64,000 bases of DNA from Shinella zoogloeoides. GTDB lineage: Bacteria; Pseudomonadota; Alphaproteobacteria; Rhizobiales; Rhizobiaceae. Below are positions 51,944-62,435 of this stretch, piece by piece. The stretch is taken from NCBI RefSeq assembly GCF_003574625.1, contig NZ_QNUJ01000002.1, forward strand, positions 310,001 through 374,000, read 5' to 3'. Under the pieces are notes generated by a model. The model saw only the letters and a program-made list of their open reading frames with translations, searched no databases and was not told the DNA's origin. Position 1 is the stretch's first letter; each line of letters opens with the position of its first letter. The position numbers were made by a program, and so were the translations under genes.

Positions 51944-53508
51944 ATGGCAGAAACCCTCGATAGCGCCTGGCCGGTGCCCACAAGGCGGCGGACGGCCCGC
52001 ATTCCCTATGCTCCTGTCGTGGTGCTCGCCATGCTGGTCGCGCTGGTCAGCCTCGTGCCGCTCGGCTTCATCGCGCTCGTCACCTACGATGTCGGCTGGG
52101 AAACGGTGAAGACGCTGGTCTTCCGACCGCGCGTCGGCGAGCTGGTGCTCAGCACGGTCTATCTGGAGCTTCTCACCATTCCGCTATCGATCTCGGTTGC
52201 CGTCGGCATGGCCTGGCTTACGGAGCGCACCGATATTCCCTTCCCGCGCCTGTGGGCCTGGCTCGCCGTGACGCCGCTCGCGGTGCCGGCCTTCGTGCAC
52301 AGCTACGCCTGGGTCAGCCTCGTGCCGGGCATGCGGGGGCTGGCAAGCGGCGTCTTCGTCGCCGTCATTGCCTATTTCCCCTTTCTCTACCTGCCGGTCG
52401 CCGCCGCGCTGCGGCGGCTCGACCCGGCCGTGGAAGATGCCGCGGCCTCTTTGGGGCTCGCCCCGACCGCCGTCTTCTTCCGCGTGGTGCTGCCGCAGCT
52501 TCGCATCCCCATCTGCGGCGGCTCGCTGCTGATCGCGCTGCATCTGCTGTCGGAATACGGCCTCTTCGCCATGATCCGCTTCGATACGCTCGCCACGGCC
52601 ATCGTCGACCAGTTCCAGTCCTCCTATAACAGCCCCGCCGCCAACATGATCGGCGGCGTTCTGGTGACGTGCTGCCTGCTGCTGCTCGGCCTCGAAGTGC
52701 TGCTGCGCGGCAACGAGCGCTATGCGCGCGTCGGCTCCGGTACGGCGCGGCCGAACGATCGGCGCCGCCTCGGCCGGCTGCGGCTGCCCGTCATGCTCCT
52801 GCCGCTGGGCCTTGCCGTGCTCACGCTCGGCGTGCCGCTCGCAACGCTCTGCCGCTGGCTCTGGGTCGGCGGGCTCGGCATCTGGACCGGCGGCGTGGCG
52901 CAGGCCGTGCTCCAGACCATCGTGCTGGCCCTTGCCGGCGGTGTCCTCGCCACCGTCGCCGCCTTTCCCATGGCCTGGCTTTCGGTGCGCGCGCCCGGCC
53001 GGCTGCAACGGGTGCTGGAGGCCTGCCACTACTATGTCGGCTCGCTGCCCGGCGTCGTCGTGGCGCTGGCGCTCGCCTCCCTCACCGTGCGCTACCTGCT
53101 GCCGCTCTACCAGACCTTCGCCATGCTGCTCGCCGGCTATATCCTGCTCTTCCTGCCGCGTGCCATGGTGGGCCTTAGGGCCAGCATCGCGCAGGCCCCG
53201 GTGGAGCTGGAACGCGCGGCCATGGCGCTCGGGCGCACGCCGGGACAGGCGGTGCGACAGATCACGCTGCGGCTTGCCGCGCCGGGAGCTGCGGCCGGCA
53301 TTGCGCTCGTCGCGCTCGGCATCGTCAACGAGCTGACAGCGACGCTCATGCTTTCGCCCATCGGCGTCGAGACACTCGCCACCCGCTTCTGGTCGCTGAC
53401 GAGCGAGATCGATTATGTCGCGGCCGCGCCCTATGCCGTCATGATGGTCGTGCTTTCCCTGCCGCTCACCCTTCTCCTTCATGCCCAGTCGAAAAGGACG
53501 GCCGGCCA

Positions 53509-53512
<4 letters not shown>
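51944..53512 (+). CDS. Iron(III)-type ABC transporter permease (FbpB-like, fused double permease)
   Basis: This permease of about 522 residues has two homologous halves, each with about six membrane segments and an EAA loop (EDAAASLGL in the first, [20 protein letters not shown] in the second), as in FbpB. Start may be ATG 51944 or the TTG 15 bp before; neither has a strong ribosome site. It overlaps the ATPase gene by 4 bp. It is the likely partner of the divergent binding protein. Confidence 0.88.
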
Positions 53513-54543
<1,031 letters not shown>

Positions 54544-54583
54544 CGGGCACTGCCGCGCAGGCAACCGGGCCATCCGGCTACCG

Positions 54584-55477
54584 CTATCGCCGCCCTATTG
54601 CATTTCCCGCCGCCGGCTTTGCGGGCACCGGCAGGCCGTGGCCTTCGCGAAAGGCGCTGGGAGCGATGCCGACGGTGCGGGAGAAGTCACGGCTGAAATG
54701 GTATGGATCGGCATAGCCGCAGGCGAGCGCGACGGCGGCGACCTTCTCCGCCGTGCGGGTCAGCAGCCCCTTGGCGTGGTTCATCCGCTCGTGCCGCAGC
54801 CAGTCCATCGGCGTCGTGCCGGTCAGGCGGCGGAAGCGGCGGTGAAGCTGCGACGGGCTGAGGTCCGTGATGGAAGCGAGCGCCTCGACGCTCCAGCCGC
54901 GGGCAAGGTCCGCCCGCATGGCCTGGATGGCAAGGCCGATACGGTCGCCGTCGTCCTCCCCCTCCTCCCCGCGTTGCGCCGCCAGCAGCGCGACGATCTG
55001 CGCCACGAACGCGTTCGACACCGCTTCCGCCGCCGCAGGCCGGGTGCGTAGCGCCTCGACCGCCGCCTCGAAGAGCGGGCGGGCACCGGCGGTCCCACCC
55101 GGCTCGAAAAGCGGCGCCCGGCCGACCTGCAGCAGATGGAAGACGCGCTCCAGGGCCGCACCCTCGCAGCCGAGCCAGACATAGTGCCAGTGCCGCGCCT
55201 GCGGGTGGCAGCCGTGGCGGTAGGCGAGAGCCGTATCCAGCCAGGCGACGCTACCGGGCGCTGCCGTGCTCACCGCGCCGCCGACCCGGATCTCCCCGAG
55301 ACCGGAAAGCGTGCAGATCAGGGTCTGGTGATGGAAGCGGCGGGCGACCGGCGGGTCGGCCGGCGTGAAATAGGTGTGGCCGCCGACGAGGATCCGATAG
55401 GGATAGGCGGCCGCATGCCGCCCCGGCGTCTGGAAGAAGATGGCATTGTCCCTGTTGTCGGGGTCCTTGTCGGGCAT
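54584..55477 (-). CDS. AraC family transcriptional regulator
   Basis: This 297-residue regulator has an N-terminal cupin-type sensor and a C-terminal AraC domain at about residues 185-280 (SITDLSPSQLHRRFRRLTG, CGYADPYHFSRDFSRTVG). It lies divergent from the cytochrome P450 gene across 158 bp, so control of P450 and ferredoxin is plausible. Confidence 0.9.
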   Translation of the reverse strand: MPDKDPDNRDNAIFFQTPGRHAAAYPYRILVGGHTYFTPADPPVARRFHHQTLICTLSGLGEIRVGGAVSTAAPGSVAWLDTALAYRHGCHPQARHWHYVWLGCEGAALERVFHLLQVGRAPLFEPGGTAGARPLFEAAVEALRTRPAAAEAVSNAFVAQIVALLAAQRGEEGEDDGDRIGLAIQAMRADLARGWSVEALASITDLSPSQLHRRFRRLTGTTPMDWLRHERMNHAKGLLTRTAEKVAAVALACGYADPYHFSRDFSRTVGIAPSAFREGHGLPVPAKPAAGNAIGRR

Positions 55478-55635
55478 CTCTGTCGCCTTCGCATGTCGCT
55501 CGGAAAAGGGACTATCACGCCGCGACCGTCCATGCGAGTTTTATCCATCATCCTGCGCCTGCGATGCATTCCCTCGCCGGCGGAATCCTCTAGTTTGGCG
55601 TGCTTCCGCCGGCAGGCGATGTTTTCGGAGACTTG

Positions 55636-56886
55636 ATGGACATGACCGCGCCGCTCCAGGCTGAGATGGATTTTCAGCCGCTTTCCACCGCCTTCGCCCA
55701 GAATCCCTACCCGGCCTATGCGGCGCTGCGCGCCCGCGGCGAACCGGTCTACTTCGCCGATTTCGACATCTGGCTGGTTACCCGCTTCGACGACGTCGCG
55801 GCCATCGCCCGCGACAACGCCATGGTGCGCTCGGCGGAGTTTTTCATGTCGCCGGAGGAGATCGAGGCACAGCAGCGGGCGCAGAACTGGCATGACATGC
55901 CGCACCATTCCCGCTTCGTGCAGTTCTCCATGCTCGACAGCGACGGCGCGGTGCACGACCGCCTGCGCAAGCAGGTCTTCCGCGAGTTCACGCCCGCCTT
56001 CATCGCCCGCCAGCGCGGCATGATCCAGGACTTCGTCGATCGGCTCGTCGACGGCCTGATCGACCGCGGCGAGATCGATTTCGTCGAGGACCTCGCCGCG
56101 CATGTGCCCGGCCATATCATCGGCCGCGTGCTCGGCGTACCGGACGAGGACTGTCCGCAGCTGCGCGTCTGGTCGGAAAACGTCGTGCGCTTCTTCGACA
56201 TCGACCGTTCCGACGCGCGCAAGGCCGCCGCCGAAAAGGCGACCACCGAATTCTACCACTATCTCCTGAAGCTGATGGCCGCCCGCAGGGCCGTCCCTGA
56301 GGACGACATGATCACCCGCCTGATGGCGGCGCAGGATGCCGGGCACCTCAACGAGGACGAGCTGGTCTCCACCTGCATGCTGATCCTCATGGCCGGCCAC
56401 GGCTCGACCATCGATGTGCTGGGCTCGGGCATGCATGCATTGCTGCGCTATCCCGACCAGATGCAGCGCCTTCGCCAGGAGCCGGGCGTCATCCAGACCG
56501 CGATTCAGGAAATGTTCCGCTTCGAATCGCCGCTGCCCTTCTTCCATCGCTATGCGACGGCGGACTGTCAGATCGGCGGCCGGTCGTTTGCCCGCGGCAC
56601 GAAGTTCGGCCTGCTCTACGGCGCGGCGAACCGCGATCCGGACGCCTTCGGCGCGGATGCCGATACGTTCAACATCGCCCGCAATCCCAACCGGCACCTT
56701 GCCTTCGGCGGCGGCGCGCATTTCTGTCTCGGCAACCATCTGGCGCGGCTCGACATGGAGGTGATCTTCACCACCCTGCTCAAGCGCATGGAGACGATCT
56801 CGCTCGCCGAAGCCGAGCCGCAATACAAGACCGGCCTTTCGGTCCGCGGCCCCAGGGCGCTGAAGATCGCCTTCAAGCCGGCCTGA
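55636..56886 (+). CDS. Cytochrome P450 with atypical I-helix motif
   Basis: This 416-residue soluble P450 has the heme-thiolate Cys364 in FGGGAHFCLGNH, the K-helix ExxR (Glu292-Arg295) and a normal bacterial length. The I-helix motif is AGHGST at residues 253-258 instead of AGxE/DTT: the acidic residue is Gly256, and Ser257 replaces the first threonine. This pair normally manages oxygen protonation. ATG at 55636 is preceded by CGGAG. A 2Fe-2S ferredoxin gene follows after 26 bp, a typical electron donor. No reductase gene is near. Substrate is unknown. Confidence 0.9.
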   Translation: MDMTAPLQAEMDFQPLSTAFAQNPYPAYAALRARGEPVYFADFDIWLVTRFDDVAAIARDNAMVRSAEFFMSPEEIEAQQRAQNWHDMPHHSRFVQFSMLDSDGAVHDRLRKQVFREFTPAFIARQRGMIQDFVDRLVDGLIDRGEIDFVEDLAAHVPGHIIGRVLGVPDEDCPQLRVWSENVVRFFDIDRSDARKAAAEKATTEFYHYLLKLMAARRAVPEDDMITRLMAAQDAGHLNEDELVSTCMLILMAGHGSTIDVLGSGMHALLRYPDQMQRLRQEPGVIQTAIQEMFRFESPLPFFHRYATADCQIGGRSFARGTKFGLLYGAANRDPDAFGADADTFNIARNPNRHLAFGGGAHFCLGNHLARLDMEVIFTTLLKRMETISLAEAEPQYKTGLSVRGPRALKIAFKPA

Positions 56887-56912
56887 CCCATTCCCAAAAT
56901 CACGGAAATCCC

Positions 56913-57233
56913 ATGCTCAAGATCAGTTTCATCGGCAATGACGGCAGCACCATCGAGGCGAGCGTCGAGGATGGCCAGAGCGTCATGTCGGCGGCTGTCA
57001 GCAACGGCGTCGATGCCATCGCCGCCGAATGCGGCGGAGCCTGCGCCTGCGGCACCTGTCATTGCTACATCGACGAGGATTGGCTGGACCGGCTTTCGCC
57101 GCCCGACGACTTCGAGGAGGCGATGCTGGAATGCGTCTCCAACCCGACGCCGCAGAGCCGCCTGAGCTGTCAGGTCAAGATGTCCGCGGCGCTGGACGGC
57201 CTCGTCGTACGTCTGCCGCCCTCGCAGTACTGA
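56913..57233 (+). CDS. 2Fe-2S ferredoxin (adrenodoxin/putidaredoxin type)
   Basis: This 106-residue ferredoxin has cluster cysteines 40, 46, 49 and 86 (C-x5-C-x2-C-x36-C), the spacing of adrenodoxin-type proteins that donate electrons to P450s. Two additional cysteines, 44 and 51, lie in the cluster loop, and there is another at 74. It is co-oriented with the P450 gene and almost certainly its redox partner. Confidence 0.93.
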   Translation: MLKISFIGNDGSTIEASVEDGQSVMSAAVSNGVDAIAAECGGACACGTCHCYIDEDWLDRLSPPDDFEEAMLECVSNPTPQSRLSCQVKMSAALDGLVVRLPPSQY

Positions 57234-57277
57234 CCCGGTTGGGCATGCCCGCCCTGCCAGTCTTTCATCCCTTCCCA

Positions 57278-57302
57278 CCGCCGAATAGGCGATATTCGGC
57301 GG
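57278..57302. terminator. Hairpin downstream of the P450-ferredoxin pair
   Basis: CCGCCGAATA (57278-57287) and TATTCGGCGG (57293-57302) form a perfect 10-bp stem with a 5-base loop, 44 bp past the ferredoxin stop. No T-run follows. Confidence 0.55.
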
Positions 57303-57321
57303 GTTGCGACCAAATTTGCCT

Positions 57322-57349
57322 TTGACAGACGGGCAGGCGGGATTAAATC
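57322..57349 (+). promoter_or_regulatory. Sigma-70-type promoter candidate for the ClC gene
   Basis: TTGACA at 57322-57327 and TTAAAT/TAAATC at 57343-57349 are separated by 15-16 bp. They lie about 60 bp upstream of the ClC start and just after the preceding hairpin. Confidence 0.45.
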
Positions 57350-57410
57350 CCCTTACCGATCATCCCGCACCACGGGAACAAGGACCGTCGCACGCTCGGC
57401 CGGAAGGACG

Positions 57411-59231
57411 ATGAAACAGCATACGATTCGCCATTTCGGCCTGCGCAAGCGGCTGCGGCAGTTGCGCCCCTCGGTGCTCTACCGGTTCCTCAGCCTGGAA
57501 CTGATGCGCACGCTGCCGCGGCGAAGCGAATTCGGCCTCGTCATCGCCGGTGTGCTGGTCGGCATCGCCGCCGGTCTTTCCGTCGCCGCCATGACCCTCA
57601 TCGCGCGAACGATGCATTCGACGATCTTCGGCCTGGCCCCTGACCAGCGCCTCAGCGGCGCTGCCGTCGAAAATCCCATCCTGCTGCTCGTCGCGCCCAT
57701 TGCAGGCGGGATCCTGCTCGGCATTCTCCTGCTGCTGCTCGCCCGCTGGCGCAAGCGGCCGCTGGTCGACCCGATCGAGGCCAATGCCCTGCATGGCGGC
57801 CGGCTGTCGCTGACCGACAGTCTCGTCGTCGCGGTGCAGAACCTCATTTCCAACGGCTTCGGGGCTTCGGTGGGGCTGGAGGCGGGCTATACGCAGGTCG
57901 CCGCCGGCTTCGCCTCGAAATTCGGCAGCAAGCTGAAACTGCGCCGATCGGACATGCGCATCCTCGTCGGGTGCGGCGCGGCGGGCGCCATCGCCGCCGC
58001 CTTCAATGCGCCGCTGACCGGCGCCTTCTATGCCTTCGAGCTGATCATCGGCGCCTATACCATCCTCTCGCTGACGCCGGTGGTCGTTTCCGCGCTCGTC
58101 GCCAATCTCGTCGCCCGCCTGCTCTCGCCGAGCGATGCCGGCATCGATGTCGGCAGCGTCGGCTCGGTGCTGCCGGCGGACTATGTGCCGGCCCTCCTGC
58201 TCGGCGCCATCTGCGGCGGCGTCGGCATCCTGCTCATGCAGGGCGTCGCGCTGGTCGAGGAGACCGCCCGCAAGAGCGCCATTCCCGGCTATGTGCGCCC
58301 GGCGATCGGCGGGATCATCGTCGGCCTGCTGGCCATGGTCAGCCCGCAGGTGCTTTCGGGCGGCCATGGCGCGCTCCATCTCAATCTCGAGGCGAACGTG
58401 ACGATCCTCGGCCTGCTCGGCCTGTTCCTCCTCAAGGCGGTGGCATCGGCCGTCTCGATCGGCTCGGGCTTTCGCGGCGGCCTGTTCTTCGCCTCGCTCT
58501 TCATGGGCGCGCTGATCGGCAAGCTCTTCGCCTTCGCCGCGCCCTATCTCGGCCATGCCTCGCTGGCGCCGGCAAGCTATGCCGTGGTCGGCATGAGCGC
58601 GCTCGCCGTCGCCGTCATCGGCGGCCCACTGACCATGACCTTCCTGGCGCTGGAGGTGACGGGCGACTTTCCGATGACCGCGCTGGTGCTGGCCGCCGTT
58701 ATCACCTCGTCCTTCATCGTGCGCACGCTGTTCGGCTACTCCTTCGCCACCTGGCGCTTCCACCTGCGCGGCGAGACCATCCGCAGCGCGCACGATGTCG
58801 GCTGGATCCGCAATCTCACGGTCGACAAGCTGATGCGCGCTGACGTGCGCACGGCGGACGCCGCCATGCCGCTCGCCGAATTCCGCGCGCGCTTTCCCAT
58901 CGGCTCGACGCAGCGCGTCGTCCTCGTCGACGAAGCCGGGAAATATGCGGGGCTGGTGCTGGTGCCGGAGGTTCACGCCGATCTGGTGGAGGCCAAAGAT
59001 GGCAGCGTGCTGGTGCGCGACGTCGCGCGCCACCGCAGCGACGTGCTCCTTCCCACCATGAACGCACGGCAGGCCGTCGCCCTCTTCGACCAGACCGAGA
59101 GCGAAGCGCTCGCGGTGGTCAGCGACATGATCGGCCAGCGCGTGATCGGCCTTCTCACGGAAAGCCATACGCTGCGTCGCTACAGCGAGGAACTCGACCG
59201 CAACCGCCGCGAAATCTCCGGCGAGCTTTGA
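57411..59231 (+). CDS. ClC family chloride channel/transporter with C-terminal CBS-like region
   Basis: This 606-residue membrane protein has the ClC fold. The gating glutamate is kept as Glu157 in GLEAG. GSGFRGGLFF and an APLTGAFYAFEL segment match other conserved helices. After the membrane part, a cytosolic region of about 130 residues (from about 470) has two CBS-like repeats. It exchanges or conducts anions across the inner membrane. A sigma-70-like promoter lies upstream, so it seems to be a single gene. Confidence 0.88.
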   Translation: MKQHTIRHFGLRKRLRQLRPSVLYRFLSLELMRTLPRRSEFGLVIAGVLVGIAAGLSVAAMTLIARTMHSTIFGLAPDQRLSGAAVENPILLLVAPIAGGILLGILLLLLARWRKRPLVDPIEANALHGGRLSLTDSLVVAVQNLISNGFGASVGLEAGYTQVAAGFASKFGSKLKLRRSDMRILVGCGAAGAIAAAFNAPLTGAFYAFELIIGAYTILSLTPVVVSALVANLVARLLSPSDAGIDVGSVGSVLPADYVPALLLGAICGGVGILLMQGVALVEETARKSAIPGYVRPAIGGIIVGLLAMVSPQVLSGGHGALHLNLEANVTILGLLGLFLLKAVASAVSIGSGFRGGLFFASLFMGALIGKLFAFAAPYLGHASLAPASYAVVGMSALAVAVIGGPLTMTFLALEVTGDFPMTALVLAAVITSSFIVRTLFGYSFATWRFHLRGETIRSAHDVGWIRNLTVDKLMRADVRTADAAMPLAEFRARFPIGSTQRVVLVDEAGKYAGLVLVPEVHADLVEAKDGSVLVRDVARHRSDVLLPTMNARQAVALFDQTESEALAVVSDMIGQRVIGLLTESHTLRRYSEELDRNRREISGEL

Positions 59232-59252
59232 GGGAAAAGAAAGCGCCTCGGC

Positions 59253-59576
59253 CTAGCGATCGGCAAGCGCATGCTCGGGCCGCGCCGCGTCTCTCGCTTC
59301 CAGCGCCGCCTCGATCTGTCGGATCACCTTGACGGCTTCCAGCAGGATCGCCTGCATCTCGTCGTCGTAAAGATGCAGCGGCATCCTTCCCGCCTGGATG
59401 AGATCGACGGCCTCGGCCGATTCCTGGAGGTGGTCGGACTGGCCGAGCGCCTCCCAGCCCTCATGGATCGTGATATAGGCGCGTCCCAGGAGGCGGAGCT
59501 TTTCTCCCTCCGAGAGCGTGGGAACTTCAGCCGCAGCGCGGCTCAGTTCGGCAATGACGTCCGGAATGCTTTTCAT
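59253..59576 (-). CDS. Small helical protein of unknown function
   Basis: This 107-residue protein is predicted to be mostly helical and acidic in the middle (AVDLIQAGRMPLHLYDDEMQ). No signal peptide or membrane segment is seen. I do not recognise a family. It is convergent with the ClC gene and first in a group of small genes. Confidence 0.6.
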   Translation of the reverse strand: MKSIPDVIAELSRAAAEVPTLSEGEKLRLLGRAYITIHEGWEALGQSDHLQESAEAVDLIQAGRMPLHLYDDEMQAILLEAVKVIRQIEAALEARDAARPEHALADR

Positions 59577-59780
59577 GGGGCACCTCGGATGCGCGAAAAT
59601 ACGCGGCGCAACCGGTTCATCGTTTATAAAAGTTAGCGCTTATATGAACAAAAACAAGCTGCTTTTACTCGCTTGCCGCGAATTTTTCATGAAGCCCGGA
59701 GAAGGGCGCCCGGATGCCGCAACGTTCGCGCAAGGACGCTGGCGCATCTTCCGCGGCCAATGAAATGGCAGGAGAAATGC

Positions 59781-59996
59781 GTGTACGACAAATCGGGCAT
59801 CTTCACATCGAGCACCGAGCGCGCGGCCTGGAGCATCGCGGCGCGCCATCTTGCCCGCGGGCAGAAGGACCCGGTGCAGATGATCGTCGAAGGCATCGAG
59901 GAGGAGCGCCGGCGCTGCATCGAACTGCTCTATGCCGCGGCGGGCGAGGATGCGAAAATCCCCTCCTTCCTCGCCGATCCCGACAGCGAATGGTAG
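59781..59996 (+). CDS. Small acidic protein of unknown function
   Basis: This 71-residue protein would start at GTG 59781 after GGAGA with a five-base spacer. An ATG at 59760 would add seven residues. It contains a helical segment IVEGIEEERRRCIELLYAA and ends DPDSEW. No family is recognised. The codon bias of the frame agrees with a real gene. Confidence 0.55.
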   Translation: MYDKSGIFTSSTERAAWSIAARHLARGQKDPVQMIVEGIEEERRRCIELLYAAAGEDAKIPSFLADPDSEW

Positions 59997-60097
59997 CCGC
60001 TCCCTCTCCCGATTTTTTGAAGGGACCGGCGGTGCCCGCACCTTGAACACCGGCGGCCCGATGCCCAGATCAGCGGACACGACGACGGGTGGACGTT

Positions 60098-60328
60098 ATG
60101 GGCGATATCTTTTCCAAGGGCACGTTTGAACCGGAAGAACTGGGCGCGTTGCAGCAGATCTTCACCGAAGTGACCTCGCAGCCGTGGTTCGACCAGGCGG
60201 ACGAGGCCAAGGTGGAGTTCGCGAAATATCTCTTCGAGACCTTCCCGGCCGTCTCCTTCGATGCGCGCAAGCACCGCTCCATCATCGAGGCGTCCGCGCG
60301 GATGTTCTATTCCCGCGAGGCCTCCTGA
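60098..60328 (+). CDS. Small protein of unknown function
   Basis: This 76-residue protein starts at ATG 60098, or GTG 60089. It is rich in aromatic residues and glutamate (EVTSQPWFDQADEAKVEFAKYLFETF), with predicted helices and no membrane segment. I do not recognise the family. It lies among other small genes near the DUF982 gene. Confidence 0.6.
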   Translation: MGDIFSKGTFEPEELGALQQIFTEVTSQPWFDQADEAKVEFAKYLFETFPAVSFDARKHRSIIEASARMFYSREAS

Positions 60329-60351
60329 GGCGGCAAGGCGGGCCGTTCCCC

Positions 60352-60612
60352 CTACTGCAGATGCATGAGGATATGCGCTTCTTCCGCCGCCTCCACGAAG
60401 GCGCGGCGGACGTCTTCGTCCTGCGCTTCCTCTTCCAGGGCGTCCGCACAGACTTCCAGCGCATGAATGAAGGCGCGGCCATGATCGACGGGCCAGCAGT
60501 CCGTCAGGAGGATAGCGGCTTCCCGCGTCGACCCCACCATGAAGGGCCCACCCAGGGCTTCCAGGTTGATCGCGACGCCGGCCGGCCAGTCTATGAGCAA
60601 GGACGTATCCAT
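60352..60612 (-). CDS. DUF982 domain protein
   Basis: This 86-residue protein matches the rhizobial DUF982 pattern: VGSTREAAILLTDCWP, then HALEVCADAL and a helix RRAFVEAAEEAHIL. Function is unknown. A GGAAC-N17-CATT string upstream is near the general-stress EcfG consensus (GGAAC-N16/17-CGTT) but deviates at one position, so I do not claim it. Confidence 0.8.
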   Translation of the reverse strand: MDTSLLIDWPAGVAINLEALGGPFMVGSTREAAILLTDCWPVDHGRAFIHALEVCADALEEEAQDEDVRRAFVEAAEEAHILMHLQ

Positions 60613-60708
60613 GGTCTTGCCTCCTGCGCTATCAATGCAGGAATGCTACTTTAGGTTCCAGAAAATTCCGCACTATCGGGCATATGACGGGCCGGGATCA
60701 AGGCCCGC

Positions 60709-61023
60709 TCAGGGTATCAGCATCACGCCGAGATAGAGGATCACGCCGACGAGCACGGTCGCAAAGAGGCTGCGCGTCAGGAAGGCCACCACCGTGCAGC
60801 CCACGGCAGCCGCCACGGTCGCGGCCGTTCCGCCATCCTCGCCGGCATATTTCACCAGTTCCAGCGTCACGATCGCGATCATGATGCTGGAGGGGATGAA
60901 GCCGAGCCAGGCCATGGCGAAGGCCGGCAGTCTTGCGCCGGCCAGGAAGACGATGGGCAGGGCGCGGATGCAGATGGTGATCGCCGCACAGATCGCGACG
61001 GTCAGCAGGAAGGAACCTGTCAT
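60709..61023 (-). CDS. azlD: AzlD family small subunit of branched-chain amino-acid exporter
   Basis: This 104-residue membrane protein has four hydrophobic segments and the AzlD pattern (ICIRALPIVFLAG, LGFIPSSIMIAIV). With AzlC it forms a two-component exporter. ATG at 61023 overlaps the azlC stop by 4 bp. Confidence 0.88.
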   Translation of the reverse strand: MTGSFLLTVAICAAITICIRALPIVFLAGARLPAFAMAWLGFIPSSIMIAIVTLELVKYAGEDGGTAATVAAAVGCTVVAFLTRSLFATVLVGVILYLGVMLIP

Positions 61024-61760
61024 GACAGCCTCCCCCGGCGTTCGCGGATTTGCAGCACGGTCGCGCAGATCGTCGCGGCAAGGGCCGTCGCGACCAGGAC
61101 GGAGACATTGACGTCGAGGACGCGCATCGTCGCCAGCACGGCGGCGGCCGACGTGACCATCGCCACGATCTCCAGCCGCTTCCGGGCGCTGCCGAAATAG
61201 TTGAGCGCCAGCAGCCCGATGAACATGGCCGTCAGGCTGAAACCGAGGCCATGCGAGATGCCGGCGGGGATGACCGCCGCGAAGAGGGCGCCCATGAAAT
61301 TGGCGACGATCCAGTTTACATAGGCCGCCACGTTGAGCCCGAGCATCCAGCGATAGGGCAACGCCCCGCGTCCCGTTGCGAACTGCGTGGCGACGCCGAA
61401 GGTCTCGTCGGTCAGCAGCACGCCGCTGACGAATTTCTGCATGGTCGAGGCGCCCGAGAAGAAGCGCGCGAGATAGGAACTCATCAGCAGGTAGCGGATA
61501 TTGACGAGCAGCACCGCCAGCACGACCGCCGACGGCCCCGCCCCCGCCGTCCAGAGGGAATAGAAGAGGAACTGCGCGGAGCCCGCATAGAGCAGGGCGG
61601 AAAGCAGCAGGATCTCGCTGATGCTGAAACCCGAGATCGCGCCGATGGCGCCGGAGGCGAAGCCGATGCTCCAATAGCCGAGGATCGTCGGCCCGCAGGC
61701 GATGACGCCCTCGATGAATGCGGAGCGCGCACCGGCTGCCGTGATGTTCTGTTCTGGCAT
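61020..61760 (-). CDS. azlC: AzlC family branched-chain amino-acid exporter large subunit
   Basis: This 246-residue inner-membrane protein has the AzlC fold with FIEGVIACGPTILGYWSIGFASG at the N-terminal signature (split across residues 15-40), YAGSAQFLF and NIRYLLMSS. It exports branched-chain amino acids or related compounds. A TTG 9 bp upstream is an alternative start. Confidence 0.9.
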   Translation of the reverse strand: MPEQNITAAGARSAFIEGVIACGPTILGYWSIGFASGAIGAISGFSISEILLLSALLYAGSAQFLFYSLWTAGAGPSAVVLAVLLVNIRYLLMSSYLARFFSGASTMQKFVSGVLLTDETFGVATQFATGRGALPYRWMLGLNVAAYVNWIVANFMGALFAAVIPAGISHGLGFSLTAMFIGLLALNYFGSARKRLEIVAMVTSAAAVLATMRVLDVNVSVLVATALAATICATVLQIRERRGRLS

Positions 61761-61908
61761 GTCACTCAAGTGTCTGTTCGTTGACCCGCCTGTTGCGGCG
61801 GGGCGGGAATTTCGGCCTGCACGACCGGAGCGCAGATATAGCGATCCGAAGGAAGGGTGTCACGGGCTGACGACCCGTTCCACCAACCGCCGGCTCTTCA
61901 CATGAAAG

Positions 61909-62385
61909 CTACTCCCGGCATTCCGCCGGCACGGCCTCGTCGAGGCTGCCCGCGGCGGCCGGCTTCAGGCTGCCCTTCTCGATCTGGAGGGGGCGAAAGG
62001 GCGGCTCCTGGATCGCGGGGTTCACCTGTCGCACCACGTAGCAACCCGCGAAGATCTCTTCCTTGCCGTCCGCGCGATGGGCGCGGATGGCGAGGGGAAC
62101 CTGAAAATAGACGCTGCCGGCAGCGCCCTCCTCGCTGACAGCGCCGAGCGCCACGCCGACGGCCTCGGTGCCGGCATAGCCTTCAGCAAAGGCCGCAAAG
62201 TCCGCCGCCGGCTTGCGGTCGCCGAAATAGTCCCAGGCCCGGGCATATTCCTTCCGGTCGATGGCGTTGTAGAGCGACCTGACGAGCGAAGCCGCATCGG
62301 AGCGGTCGTCACGGTAGGCGGGGTCGGCGGCTGCGGCATGGGCAGCGGCAAGAACGACGGCGGCAACCGAAAGATATCTGATCAT
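61909..62385 (-). CDS. Secreted protein of unknown function
   Basis: This 158-residue protein has a signal peptide cleaved after about residue 20 (AAAA/DPAY). The mature part has a YNAIDRKEYARAWDYFG segment resembling small NTF2-like folds and one cysteine pair. No confident family assignment. It is probably periplasmic. Confidence 0.7.
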   Translation of the reverse strand: MIRYLSVAAVVLAAAHAAAADPAYRDDRSDAASLVRSLYNAIDRKEYARAWDYFGDRKPAADFAAFAEGYAGTEAVGVALGAVSEEGAAGSVYFQVPLAIRAHRADGKEEIFAGCYVVRQVNPAIQEPPFRPLQIEKGSLKPAAAGSLDEAVPAECRE

Positions 62386-62435
62386 GGCGATCCTCCTCTT
62401 TCGCGACCGGGCATGGCGGGCCGGCGAACCGGGCC

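Noticed and set aside
60613-60660. EcfG (general stress) promoter for the DUF982 gene
   Set aside because: GGAAC is followed at the right distance by CATT instead of CGTT, which is too weak to claim without expression data.
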